Below, in pieces: positions 27,801 through 42,800 of a stretch of DNA of 64,000 bases. The stretch is taken from the NCBI RefSeq assembly GCF_032854445.1, contig NC_088307.1, positions 2,106,001-2,170,000 on the forward strand, read 5' to 3'. A model generated the notes under the pieces. It saw only the letters and a list, made by a program, of their open reading frames with translations. It ran no database searches and was not told the origin of the DNA. The stretch is from Liolophura sinensis. Taxonomy: Eukaryota; Mollusca; Polyplacophora; Chitonida; Chitonidae. A program made the position numbers and the translations under genes. Each line of letters begins with the position of its first letter. The first letter of the stretch is position 1.

Positions 27801-30800
27801 TGTCTTCCAAGTCCCAGGATCACAATACTGTCTTAACTTCACTGTATAAGGTATGTGGCAAAGCTCCTGATATAAGGCTAGACAAGCCACCCAGAGATGG
27901 ACCTGAATGCAGTACACCAGCCGCTTTCAACAGTTGTCTTCCAAGTCCCAGGATCACAATACTGTCTTAACTTCAAAACAGTTTACCAAGCTAAAATTAC
28001 AACTTCCCTTCCCTCAACTTATTTTTGCTTTTTTAAATACTTTGAGCTAACATAGTATTTGAAGACAAAATTTGATAATTAGCCTTTAAGTTCAAATCTA
28101 AGTTCAGAACTAGTAGAACAAGACTGACTTATTACACAATGTAAGATGGCTCAGGGATCCTTGGGTCTGAACAACTCATTGGGAAGTTCTAGAGGCGAGA
28201 CTCCACAACTGTACATTAATATCAAATCAGCTTTGAAACAAACTGATCTATTAGCACAACACTGTTAGCACAAAGTAATGAATGTGTAATCTCACCATGT
28301 CTGCCAGGTACTCGGTGGTCACGTCAAAGATCATGGGGAAGGTGACACGCACCATCTCCTTACTGCTGTCACTGTCTGGACACCAGCTACAACAACAACC
28401 AACATCTTCACAACCAACCAACATGGAGTTACTCATCTGAGGTACCAGCACACCTACAAGCACTCAGAACAATTACACATAACACATAAGGCCGCCTGGC
28501 TGCTGAATCACACAAAAATGTGTGACCAACACATCACAGTTCCATCACTGTTTGACCTCATGTATAAACTATTATGCCTATTGTATAAACTATTATGCCT
28601 ATTGTATAAACTATTATGCCCATTGTATAAACTATTATGCCTGTTGTATAAACTATTATGCCCATTGTATAAACTATTATGCCTATTGTATAAACTATTA
28701 TGCCCATTGTATAAACTATTATGCCTATTGTATAAACTATTATGCCTATTGTATGAAATATTATGTTTCCTAAGTTTTACAACATTTTCTTGGACATAAA
28801 TCCTGCTTCTAAACTGGAAACTGTTCCACAGACTTGTTATGTTTTAAACAGGATACTGTCACTTTATATCAACAATTTACCAAGGGAGACAACTGTATCA
28901 TTAGAGATAACTTACGTCACAAGATCAGCAGCAAATCGGACCAGTGAGTTCAGGCAGTGACGAATGGACGTGTTCACAGTGAACTCTGACTGGCCTGTAG
29001 AGGGGAAAAAAATCACATTAAAATTGTACAATTACAAATTATTTAAAAAACGGTTAGTATTATGCTTGTGGGAAGCCATAATGCACACTTCATTGGTCAT
29101 GAGCGCCACTGTCACAGTGAGTCTCTTGGAGCTATGGTGGGCCCCCACAGATGAACCGTGAAAAGATTTAACCTACTTCACATGGTTATTAGTTAAAACC
29201 TCTCAGTCAACCTGAAGAAGGATGGTGGTCAGCCTGAAGAAACCCACCACACTTTGATGTCAGACAAACATGTACGACAAACCTTTCTCTGAACTAGCAG
29301 GAGATGGATTTGAACACACATAGGCCACTTTCAGCAGTTAAAACTTTTGGCTATTAAAGAAAACAAGGCCAACTACTCAACTTTCAGAGCTACATTTTCC
29401 TGCAGTGCATATGCGCACTCCTTTGTGATGAACACCATGTGTGCTAGTCTGCGGCATTCATCAGTCCTGATCCTCGTGAACTATGCTGATCACCGTTCAA
29501 GCTGTGATCTTACCAGTGCCAACGTGGCGATATGAGCACTGTGTATAGCACTACATGTACTGTGATCTTACCCGTCACTAGGAGCTGTGGTTTACCTGAC
29601 AATGTGGCAATATGAGCACTGTGTATAGGCACAGCACTACATGTACTGTGATCTTACCCGTGACTAGGAGCTGTGGTTTACCTGACAACGTGGCAATGTG
29701 AGCACTGTGTATAGGCATAGCACTACATGTACTGTGATCTTACCCGTGACTAGGAGCTGTGGTTTACCTGACAACGTGGTGATATGAGCACTGTGTATAG
29801 GCATAGCACTGCATGTACTGTGATCTTACTAGTGACTAGGAGCTGTGGTTTACCTGACAACGTGGTGATATGAGCACTGTGTATAGCACTACATGTACTG
29901 TGATCTTACCAGTGACTAGGAGGTGTGGTTTACCTGACAACGTGGTGATATGAGCACTGTGTATAGGCATAGCACTGCATGTACTGTGATTTTACCCGTG
30001 ACTAGGAGCTGTGGCTTACCTGACAACGTGGCGATATGAGCACAGTGTACAGGCAGAGCACTACATATACTTCGATCTTACCCGTGACTAGGAGCTGTGG
30101 CTTACCTGACAACGTGGCGATATGAGCACTGTGTATAGCACTACATGTACTGCGATCTTACCAGTGACTAGGAGCTGTGGCTTACCTGACAACGTGGCGA
30201 TATGAGCACAGTGTATAGCACTACATGTACTGTGATCTTACCAGTGACTAGGAGCTGTGGTTTACCTGACAACGTGGTAATATGAGCACTGTGTATAGGC
30301 ATAGCACTGCATGTACTGTGATTTTACCCGTGACTAGGAGCTGTGACTTACCTGACAACGTGGCGATATGAGCACTGTGTATAGCACTACATGTACTGTG
30401 ATCTTACCGGTGACTAGGAGCTGTGGCTTACCTGACAACGTGGCAATATGAGCACTGTGTATAGCACTACATGTACTGTGATCTTACCGGTGACTAGGAG
30501 CTATGGCTTACCTGACAACATGGCGATATGAGCACTGTGTATAGCACTACATGTACTGCGATCTTACCAGTGACTAGGAGCTGTGGCTTACCTGACAACG
30601 TGGCGATATGAGCACTGTGTATAGCACTACATGTACTGTGATCTTACCGGTGACTAGGAGCTGTGGCTTACCTGACAACGTGGCAATATGAGCACTGTGT
30701 ATAGCACTACATGTACTGCGATCTTACCAGTGACTAGGAGCTGTGGCTTACCTGACAACGTGGCAATATGAGCACTGTGTATAGCACTACATGTACTGCA

Positions 30801-33800
30801 ATCTTACCAGTGACTAGGAGCTGTGGCTTACCTGACAACGTGGCGATATGAGCACTGTGTATAGCATCCAGGTAACTCTCACCAGGTAGGATGTCGTTAG
30901 CGAAAGCATTCCTCTGAAGCAGAAAAAAAAAACATTAACTGTAACAATAATCTTCTGAAAAGGCTGCTACATATAAAACAGGCAGAGAAGGATATATGTG
31001 TATATGTTCTATTCCCTTCATTAAATTAAATTAAAAAAAATAACATAAAATGTCATCAGGAGTTCTTTTACTTCTTTTTGGAATTTGCCCCAGGAATCTG
31101 TTCCACAATGCAGTATAGGCATAAAATGATTCAATAATCACCTTAGCCTGAAAACACCTTCTACTGGGTGTGGCAAATGTAACGCCATAGCATTAAAATG
31201 ATGTTGTCATTACAACCTCTACGTGACACGAAGCCTTGATTGGGTAAAAACAAAGCCACTACACTCACCCAGCTGCCGATACTAGGGAACTCATTCCCTG
31301 CCCCGGTGGCGTTCCACTTCTCAATGACACTCCTGACGGGGAGGGGCAGTGACGACATGATGCCCACCCCCAGGACAGACACCCGTGATGCTCTGCTAGA
31401 ACCGATACTGACCACGGTTCCAAATGCCTTCAACTGATCAGGGCTGGGAGGTTCATCCCCTATCTGGGGCACCTGGCTTAGCAGGCAGGACCTGAGGGTA
31501 GGGGAAAACCCAAGAAGGTAAGGCACCACAGATATCATTCAACACTATAGTGCTGCAAACCTTCATAATTATTTAATTTATTTATCTGTTTAGAGTTTTA
31601 CACTGTACTCAAAAATATTTCACTTCCTTTACGGCATTATGGTGGGAAGGGGCTGAGTCCAGGGGGGAACCCATGACCATCCACAGGTCTGACATTAACA
31701 AATATTATTTTTAATGATTATCATACCATGTTTTAGGACAATTTACAATGTACCAGATTGTGGATGTCATACAGAAAGTGGTTTAGGTAAAATTCATCTC
31801 ATTGGTTAGGGTAACACTTTCTGAGTACAACAAAGATTCTGGCTCTGCACAACTAAACAGAGCACATAAAAAACAAATGTACTGTATATGTCATCAGATT
31901 TCCACCACAACAAATTAACAGCTGCCAGGGTTGACCAAATGACAAGAACATCAATGGCTGAAGTTAGCTGTCAACATATCTCTCCATCTCACTTTGTCAG
32001 TTGGTTAAATTTATCATCTACCTTTGAACATCAGCTACTTATTTATTTCTTCACTTATTTGATTGGTGTTTCATGCCATGTGCAAGAAAATTTCTCTTAT
32101 ATGACAGCGGCCAACATTACGGTGATAGGTAATCGTTCAGAGCTTGGGGGGAAACCACAACCATCTGCAGGTTGCTGACTGACCTCCCCAACTGAGAGGA
32201 AGCCAGCTTGAATCAGCCAATCAGTTAAAGAAGGACCGGAGCACAAGATGACATGAGCTTTTTTGAGGGATGTTGCAGCTTATCTGAACTTGCACTTAAT
32301 GCTTACCAAAATTTCTCAACCTTTTTGTATATGAAAGAACATCCTCAAGTTGATTTTTCAGACAAAACTACATTGGTTGGATTGGTCAATTTGAGGGCTT
32401 CACCCTTTTAATTTTATCAGTCCGCATTGACTAATGCATTCAGGATATACTTGAATAAACACCTTACAAACATGTGAAAAAATTCGCAGATAGGGATCTC
32501 TGTGAACCTTTCCTCTGAGGAATTACAGTACATGTTCTCCTTCTGCTTGCACATGTCAATATTTCCCTTATCAAGAGCCTGTAGGCTTTGGCCTGCACAA
32601 GTCAGTATTTCCCTTATCAAGAGCCTGTAGGCATTGGCTGCACAAGTCAATATTTCCCTTATCAAGAACTTGTAGGTTTTGGCTGCACATGTCAATATTT
32701 CCCTTGTCAAGAACTTGTAGGCTTTGGCCTGCACAAGTCAGTATTTCCCTTATCAAGAGCCTGTAGGCTTTGGCTGCACAAGTCAATATTTCCCTTATCA
32801 AGAACTTGTAGGTTTTGGCCTGCACAAGTCAGTGTTTCCCTTATCAAGAGCCTGTAGGCTTTGGCCTGCACAAGTCAGTATTTCCCTTATCAAGAGCCTG
32901 TAGGCTTTGGCTGTACAAGTCAATATTTCCCTTATCAAGAACTTATAGGTTTTGGCTGCACATGTCAATATTTCCCTTGTCAAGAACTTGTAGGCTTTGG
33001 CCTGCACAAGTCAGTATTTCCCTTATCAAGAGCCTGTAGGCTTTGGCTGCACAAGTCAATATTTCCCTTATCAAGAACTTGTAGGTTTTGGCCTGCACAA
33101 GTCAGTATTTCCCTTATCAAGAGCCTGTAGGCTTTGGCTGCACAAGTCAATATTTCCCTTATCAAGAACCCGTAGGCTTTGGCTGCACAAGTCAATATTT
33201 CCCTTATCAAGAACCCGTAGGCTTTGACCTGCACAAGTCAATACTTCCCTTATCAAGAACCCGTAGGCTTTGGCTGCACAAGTCAATATTTCCCTTATCA
33301 ACAGCCTGTAGGCTTTGACCTGCACAAGTCAATACTTCCTTTATCAAGAACCCGTAGGCTTTGGCCTGAACAAGTCAGTAATTACCTTATAAAGAGCCCT
33401 TAGGACTTCCCTTATCAAGAACCCGTAGGCTTTGGCCTGCACACGTCAGTAATTACCTTATAAAGAGCCCATAGGATTTGCCCTGCACACAACAGTATTA
33501 CCTTATAAAGAGCCTGTAGGCTTTGGCCTGCACACGTCAGTAATTACCTTATAAAGAGCCCATACGCTTCAGCCTGCACACGTCAGTAATTACCTTATAA
33601 AGAGCCTGTAGGCTTTGGCCTGCACACGTCAGTAATTACCTTATAAAGAGCCCGTAGGCTTTGGCAGTGAACAGGTCAGTGATTACCTTATAAAGAACCC
33701 ATAGGCTTTGGCAGTGCACATGTCAGTAATTACCTTATAAAGAACCCGTAGGCTTTGGCCTGAAAATGGCAGTAATTACCTCATCAAGAACCCATAGGCT

Positions 33801-36800
33801 TTGGCCTGCACATGTCAGTAATTACCTTATAAAGAGCCTGTAGGCTTTGGGAGTGCACGTCAGTAATTACCTTATAAAGAGCCTGTAGGCTTTGGCCTGC
33901 ACACGTCAGTAATTACCTTATAAAGAGCCCGTAGGCTTTGGGAGTGCACGTCAGTAATTACCTTATAAAGAGCCCGTAGGCTTTGACCTGCACACGTCAG
34001 TAATTACCTTATAAAGAGCCTGTAGGCTTTGGGAGTGCACATATCAGTAATTACCTTATAAAGAGTCCGTAGGCTTTGGCCTGCACACATCAGTAATTAC
34101 CTTATAAAGAACCCGTAAGCTTTGGCCTGCACACGTCAGTAATTACCTTATAAAGAGCCCATAGGCTTTGGGAGTGCACAAGTCAGTAATTACCTTATAA
34201 AGAGCCCGTAGGCTTTGGCAGTTCACACGTCAGTAATTACCTTATAAAGAGACTGTAGGCTTTGGCCTGCACACATCAGTAATTACCTTATAAAGAGTCC
34301 GTAGGCTTTGGCAGTGCACATGGCAGTAATTACCTTATAAAGAGCCTGTAGGCTTTGGCCTGCACACGTCAGTAATTACCTTATATAGAGCCTGTAGGCT
34401 TTGGCCTGCACACGTCAGTAATTACCTTATAAAGAGCCTGTAGGCTTCAGCCTGCAAACGTCAGTAATTACCTTATCAAGAGCCCGTAGGCTTTGGCCTG
34501 CACATGGCAGTAATTACCTTATAAAGAGCCCGTAGGCTTTGGTCTGCACATATCAGTAATTACCTTACCAAGAGCCCGTAGGCTTTGGCAGTGCACATCA
34601 GTAATAACCTTATAAAGAGCCTGTAGGCTTTGGCCTGCACATATCAGTAATTACCTTATAAAGAGTCCGTAGGCTTTGGGAGTGCACATGGCAGTAATTA
34701 CCTTATAAAGAACCCGTAGGCTTTGGGAGTGCGCATGGCAGTAATTACCTTATAAAGAACCCGTAGGCTTTGACCTGCACGTCAGTAATTACCTTATAAA
34801 GAGTCTGTAGGCTTTGGCACTGCACATATCAGTAATTACCTTACAAAGAGCCCGTAGGCTTTGGCCAGGAGAAATGTGGCAGGCAGTAAGTCAACTGCGA
34901 TGATCATCGTCGTGTATGGGTCTGTGTCCTCCTGGTGGTGGAAAGCAGAACCAACATCATAATAATATGTTTTGTTTCCAAATAAATCTTAAATACAAGC
35001 GAAACCATGAACACCTCAACTTAATTTGAAGTTAAGCAATCGTTTTTACCTCACTGAAGAATAACTCATAAATCTACAAACAACAATCACAAAGAAAGTC
35101 TGGCATGGTTTGATTAACTACTTGGGGACTGACCATGGCTTTGGAGAAGGCCTCATCAAGGGAGACAAGGACAAGGGAGATGACTGTAATAAGCAAATAA
35201 CCTCCCCCCACTCTCCTACCACCACTACTACCACTGCCAAATCAGGCATGGTTTGATTAACTACTTGGTGACTGACCATGGCTTTGGTGAAGGCCTCATC
35301 AAGGGAGACAAGGACAAGGGAGATGACTGTAATAAGCAAATACCCCCCCCCCCCCCCACCCCACTCTCCCACCACCACTACTACCACTGCCAAATCAGGC
35401 ATGGTTTGATTAACTACTTGGTGACTGACCATGGCTTTGGTGAAGGCCTCATCAAGGGAGACAAGGACAAGAGAGATGACTGTAATAAGCAAATAACCTC
35501 CCCCCACTCTCCCACCACCACTACTACCACTGCCAAATCAGGCATGGTTTGATTAATTACTTGGTGACTGACCATGGCTTTGGTGAAGGCCTCATCAAGG
35601 GAGACAAGGACAAGGGAGATGACTGTAATAAGCAAATAACCTCCCTCCACTCTCCCACCACCACTACTACCACTGCCAAATCAGGCATGGTTTGATTAAT
35701 TACTTGGTGACTGACCATGGCTTTGGTGAAGGCCTCATCAAGGGAGACATGGACTAGGGAGATGACTGTAATAAGCAAATAACCTCCCCCCACTCTCCCA
35801 CCACCACTACTACCACTGCCAAATCAGGCATGGTTTGATTAATTACTTGGTGACTGACCATGGCTTTGGTGAAGGCCTCATCAAGGGAGACAAGGACAAG
35901 GGAGATGACTGTAATAAGCAAATAACCTCCCCCCACTCTCCTACCACCACTACTACCACTGCCAAATCAGGCATGGTTTGATTAACTACTTGGTGACTGA
36001 CCATGGCTTTGGAGAAGGCCTCATCAAGGGAGACAAGGACAAGGGAGATGACTGTAATAAGCAAATAACCTCCCCCTACTCTCCCACCACCACTACTACC
36101 ACTGCCAAATCAGGCATGGTTTGATTAATTACTTGGTGACTGACCATGGCTTTGGTGAAGGCCTCATCAAGGGAGACATGGACTAGGGAGATGACTGTAA
36201 TAAGCAAATAACCTCCCCCCACTCTCCCACCACCACTACTACCACTGCCAAATCAGGCATGGTTTGATTAACTACTTGGTGACTGACCATGGCTTTGGTG
36301 AAGGCCTCATCAAGGGAGACAAGGACAAGGGAGATGACAGTAATAAGCAAATAACCTCCACCCCCCCCCCCACTCTCCCACCACCACTACTACCACTACC
36401 AAATCAGGCATGGTTTGATTAACTACTTGGTGACTGACCATGGCTTTGGTGAAGGCCTCATCAAGGGAGACAAGGACAAGGGAGATGACAGTAATAAGCA
36501 AATAACCTCCCCCCCCCCCCCACACTCTCCCACCACCACTACTACCACTACCAAATCAGGCATGGTTTGATTAACTACTTGGTGACTGACCATGGCTTTG
36601 GTGAAGGCCTCATCAAGGGAGACATGGACAAGGGAGATGACTGTAATAAGCAAATAACCCCCCCCCCCCACTCTCCCACCACCACTACTACCACTGCCAA
36701 ATCAGGCATGGTTTGATTAACTACTTGGTGACTGACCATGGCTTTGGTGAAGGCCTCATCAAGGGAGACATGGACAAGGGAGATGACTGTAATAAGCAAA

Positions 36801-39800
36801 TAACCCCCCCCCCCCCCCACTCTCCCACCACCACTACTACCACTGCCAAATCAGGCATGGTTTGATTAATTACTTGGTGACTGACCATGGCTTTGGTGAA
36901 GGCCTCATCAAGGGAGACAAGGACAAGGGAGATGACTGTAATAAGCAAATAACCTCCCCCTACTCTCCCACCACCACTACTACCACTGCCAAATCAGGCA
37001 TGGTTTGATTAACTACTTGGTGACTGACCATGGCTTTGGTGAAGGCCTCATCAAGGGAGACAAGGACAAGGGAGATGACTGTAATAAGCAAATAACCTCC
37101 CCCCACTCTCCCACCACCACTACTACCACTGCCAAATCAGGCATGGTTTGATTAATTACTTGGTGACTGACCATGGCTTTGGTGAAGGCCTCATCAAGGG
37201 AGACATGGACTAGGGAGATGACTGTAATAAGCAAATAACCTCCCCCCACTCTCCCACCACCACTACTACCACTGCCAAATCAGGCATGGTTTGATTAACT
37301 ACTTGGTGACTGACCATGGCTTTGGTGAAGGCCTCATCAAGGGAGACATGGACTTTAGAGATGACAGCATCCAGCAATGTAATGGTCGTTATCCCTGGTA
37401 ACTCCTTCTGAGGCAGGGTCACATTCTGACCAATCAGTGGGAGGACAGCAATCTGCAATGTACAGTACAATCATGTCAGTTAGGCTCATTCCAGGATATA
37501 TATTTTATTTCTTCTGATCAGTGCTGAACACCGTAGGCCACACCAATTAGTTTTTATTTTACAGTCAGAAAGAACAGATTTTCAATGTGGACAGCGGCTG
37601 CAAAAAAAACAAAATAAAAACACATGAACATTGTGGGAAACGTGAACTAACCAGCAAAGTGTTCCTTACATTGAAAGCCTTGAGAAAAAGAAAAATCATT
37701 AAAAAAAAAAACAAAGAAACACCAAAATAAAAAAAGGGGACTTTCAATCTTATTTCCATTCTATTTTGGAATTTTATAGTGTCAGCTTGCCCCTAAAACA
37801 CAAGAAACAATTAGTGTGGCCAAAAAAACTCAATAATTTTTCTATAACTTCATCTATATGGTGACAGTCCGATTTACGGTTGCCGGTAAAAACCAACCTG
37901 TTAAATCTGCTGACAATCACCTCAGCCAAGCTGTGAACGCAGGAAAACCAACCTGTTAAATCTGCTGACAATCGCCTCAGCCAAGCTGTGAACGCAGGAA
38001 AGCCTCACTGCTAAATAGCAAGACAATCACAGTGCCCCAATGCTTTAGACCCAGGAAGGGCCTCACTGCTAAATAGCAAGACAATCACAGTGCCCCAATG
38101 CTTTAGACCCAGGAAGGGCCTCATTTCCTCTTTGATTCAGTGATTCATATATTACAATACAGTCAAAGATTATTTATCTCAGCATTTGACAGAGGAAACC
38201 AAGACTCATGACAGAGGAAACCATTACAAATCAAAAAGTATCTTTTACGGCAAATGGCAGAGATAAGGGACAGATTTGCATAAGAAACCAACAGCATCTG
38301 CCGGTAAAATGAGACAAAAACAAAAGAGTGTAAATCTTCAACCTTTTCACCCTGTTTGTGTCACTAAAGATGCAAGCTTCGTAAAACTGTACAGATTATT
38401 TCTCTACACCCCATAGTTCTCTCAGGATGTTTCAAAATATTCGTCGCAGTGGTGGTTGAAAAGGTTGAAGAACTGGTGTAGTGCGAAAACTTACCTGACC
38501 CTGTAGGAAACTCATGGCCAGTTTGACATCGTACATAACGTTGTTGGCCTGTTTGTTTGCCGCTGATATCAGACCATCAGCTTGTTGAGTTGTCAGTCCC
38601 TGCTTCACCAGGCAGTCCTACAAAGACAAAAATATCTATACGTTTATCCAAACGTCTCATAAAGATAACATGCTTTCACAGGTCAAGGAATCATGGCGAA
38701 AATGTTTTCAGCTGAAATAATTAACCAATATACAATTATTCAAATTTAACGACTACAAGATGCATTAAGTTTGAACGCAAATGCCAACATTTATTATTTA
38801 TATATACTGTAAATATTCTACCTTTTTCTACCACTAAAGCCCAGTGGAATTTAAGCATATAATTACTATGAAATTACTATAAATTGTTTCTCTACACCGA
38901 TTGGTTCTCTCAGAATATTTCAAAATATTGGTTGCAGAGGTGATTGAAAAGGTTGAGGAATTAAGGTAAGTAAAATGTTAAGATTTCCTTCATTGATACA
39001 AGCGTAATTGTTAGATATCACTTTTGTTGTTTACATTTCACATCTGAAAGAAAGAAACATCTTGTTTTATGAAGTTCCAAGCTGAGCTCAGCCGAATAAT
39101 GTCATGATACAGTTCAGCCAACTTTAATATTCCTACGCCACACAACAAGGCCAGGTTCTGTACAAGATGCCATGTATTTATTTATTTGATTGGTGTTTTT
39201 ACGCCATACCCCAAAAATGTTTTGCTTATACGATGCCCATTATAGTATGTGGAAACCAGAAAGAGCCCTAAGGAAACCACTGACCATCCGCACTGTGAAT
39301 GCTGAATAGCATAAATACTACTCACTCAAGCAATATTCATGGCATTTAACCTTCACTGTGCAATATTCTCAGAAATGTTTCTGAAATAAAAGGCAGAAAA
39401 AAGCACTAATAATGACAAATATTTACGAATCAGGCATAATTTGCTTTAACTCAGCAGGATGCATGGAATTGCCTACCTTAGCCCAGCCTGAAAAGGCCTT
39501 GTGGCCAAGCCGCGGGGCCCAGCGCAGAGTGTGATGGAGGCAACCCTCACTCATCTTGACGGTGCCAGACTCCAGCAATCGCAGGTACTGTATAGATGGA
39601 GGCAGGCAGGACAGCAGGCGCCACGTTATCAGCATGTGGTAGTGTAGAGAGGCCGTGTCCTAGACACATACACAGGAAGGTCAGTTAAGAATGAATGAAT
39701 GAGTATGACTTTATAACATCGGGGGATATTATGGCTTACAAATACTAACTATAGTCGACCCAGACACCTGAAAGTCTATGCTAAAAGTAGCTGATTAAGA

Positions 39801-42800
39801 TATGTGAAGTTATATAAATCTAAACTTCCTCATCTTGCTTGATTCTGAAGGATTTTTTTTTTTTTTTTTTTTTTGATTGATGTTTTACGCCGTACTCAAG
39901 AATATTTCACTTATACGACGGCGGCCAGCATAATGGTGGGTGGAAACCGGGCACAGCCCGGGGGAAACCCACAACCATCCGCAGGTTGCTGGCAGACCTT
40001 CCCACTTACGGCCGGAGAGGAAGCCAGCATAAGCTGGACTTGAACTCATAGCGACCACATTGGTGAGAGGCTCCTGGGTCATTACGCTGCGCTAGCGCGC
40101 TAACCGACTGAGCCACGGAGGCCCCGATTCTAAAGGACCACTTGATCTTACAAAAAATGATTTGATGTGTTCTTAGAAGTTAAGAGGACATTTTTCTAGA
40201 AAAATTTATCATAATTTATCACATTTATTTGCATCTGAATTATTATATTTTTGGGGAGGCAGGGGAGATTTTCAGGTCATATACCATTAGCTAAATTGCA
40301 AGAAAAAAGTTTTGATTGATAAAAAACTGTATTTACATGTTTTTCTTTCTACATTCAAGAAATTTCTGACACACATGCTAGTATATTCAGCTGTCTTTAT
40401 CAAACCCCATAAAATATTTTAAAAAATTCTGTACACCTTCATTTTGTTGAACTTACCAAAAGCGTAAGTTTCTCTTTTGACTTGTCACACCTGGCTCCAG
40501 CCATTTGCAAGTTTATCACTGACAGGTAGAGCTCATCATAGTTCAGGGATTCACTGGTAGACAACAGAAAACTGCTAGCCTGTGAGAACATAACAAACAT
40601 TGTTTCAGTTACTGCTAAAACTGTGTGGCCCTCTCCATGGCAGACCATTCAAATCTATCTCATCTACACTCAGATGAAGACAACAGGTTTTCTGATACAA
40701 GTGAAAAGTGTTAGCCAATGAATGCTTCTTTCAAGCAAAATATCTTGGCAAGCCAGTAAAAATTTTCACTGGTTGAAGTGGAGGTGTGTCTTCATTGATA
40801 ATCACACAACTGACAGAGATATATGGTGTCACCCACTGAGTCTGGCATTTTCAATGAAATGTTTATTTATCTATTTGATAAATAAATCAAGAATATTTCA
40901 CTTATATGACGGCGGACAGCATTATGGTGGGAGGAAAGCAGGCAGGGTCCAGGGGAAACCCACGACCATCTGCGGGTTGCTGGCTGACCTTCCCATGTAC
41001 GGCCGGAGAAGAAGCCAGTATGAGCTGGACCATGGAACACACAGCAACTGCATTGGTGAGAGGCTTCTGGGTCATTACGCTGCGCTAGCGCACTAACCAA
41101 CTGAGCCATGTAAAAATGACTTCAGCAATACCTGCCCAGAAGTGAACCACAAAAAATCTGATGTCTCCAAACTTTAAACTTGATCTCCACCAAAGAATTT
41201 GGTAAACTCTGGCCCTTATCTACAATTCCACTTCGTCCAGTAAGTTTACAACAACATGCCCCAGCTTATCACAGTACGGTCGTGTTAGTTTATCTTTCTG
41301 GATTATATTAATTAGCCATCTGTATCTGTTTTGTAAGCCTGTTCAGCAGAGTTAGCAGACAGAAGGCTATGGGTCTCTGCCCGAGGAGAGTAGCACACCA
41401 TGTACTCTGCATTGTTATGCATGTTTATACCAAATTGTTATAGCAGAGTATACTGTGTCGCCAAAAACACTCACCAGTCCGTCTATTTTTGGTGCTTCCT
41501 GTGTGTTCATATCTGTCGGGCCAATGTTGTAAAACCTGGGCACGAAACTGCCAACTACAAATGAAAAGAATGACAGAACAATTTCACTCAATGAATCCAC
41601 AAAATATAAATCGCTAGTTCACAGAAGTACATGTCTTTAATTTCAATTCAACAAGAATTTACTGTATTCTACCAAATTTACCTATTTCATTGAGTTTTAG
41701 ACTGCACTCAAGGATATTTCACTGCCACGTCAGCAGCCAGCATTATTGTGGAAGGACAACGATTAGGCCTCAGGGAAACCTTCGGCCATCCACAGGTTGC
41801 TGGCCGGCCTTCACACACATGAACAGAGAGGCATAAGCTCGACTGGAAGTCATAGCGATTGCATTGGTGAGATGCTCCTTGATAACTGTGCTGCAATAAC
41901 ACACTAAAAGTTTGATTTTTTTGTCTTTCCAAAAAGGATAAAAAACCTTGTCATCTTTACTCTTATTTTGTCCATCTTTCCTAATATTAATGAACAGAAA
42001 GTCAGTGTGAGGAAAGGATACCTGTAACCCTACCTTCAGTCGCTTCTTTAGGGGTCAGGTTTCGTCGAAAGTTTTCCTCTACTTCTCGGCAGGCGAAAAA
42101 CTGAGTTTCCTTTTGTCCATCGGTTGTCTCCCCTTGATGAGGCATTGTGTGGATGCTGAACAAGTTCCACTGAACCTAGAGTATGATGCAGTAGCAGACA
42201 AATGGTCTTCAACCACTAGATTGTGCAAAAATACCTAACAAAAACCATTTCTGATGGGGTCTTTATTTCCCCCAATTTATAAATGGACATGAATCCATTT
42301 TTCAAGATTTGAGACACATTATTAACACAACAATATTTTGTGGTGAAAAAAAAAATGTATCCAGTTGACTGAATACATGGAGACATGGCTGGTAGACTGA
42401 TGTTAACATATCTATACTTAAGTAAAGCATTCACTTAAAATTCTTGAAATCCATTGTCTGCATGAAGTTTCTTCACTTCATCCTTAAACTGATTCATCAG
42501 GAAACAAAAACAATTATCAAAACAAACATTAAATTTCAAAATGGAAATATTGAAATGTTTTTCCAGGGGCTGTTAACTCACATGTTCTAGGAGAGCTCCA
42601 GGTGGGTCGTAAAAGTTTCTGAGCAAGTAGTCAAACACCAGCAGGAGTCGTGACAACGGCAAAGGGATGCAGTTCTCAAGCTTTCTGTAAACACAGAAAT
42701 ACACATTTATTTTTGAATAATTTAATTTTCCCCGAATTTACGCTTGTAAGGCGCAATCCGATTGGCCAAAATGAAGCCACGCCCACATAGGACCTTTTTC

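Noticed and set aside
32417-33318. Overlapping frames with [14 protein letters not shown] and ILTCAAKAY repeats
   Set aside because: Both strands of the intron 25 array; no independent coding evidence.
35118-37249. Series of minus frames [26 protein letters not shown]
   Set aside because: These are the intron 24 array units in different frames. The part resembling protein is the copied exon 24 tail; the GGG and VVVVVV stretches are simple repeats. Not a tandem gene family.
39885-40082. Recurrent ~65-codon minus frame (MTQEPLTN...[14 protein letters not shown]) also at 47,083, 63,471, 53,991
   Set aside because: It is the SINE family 1 core read through. It recurs because the SINE recurs, with frame breaks in most copies.
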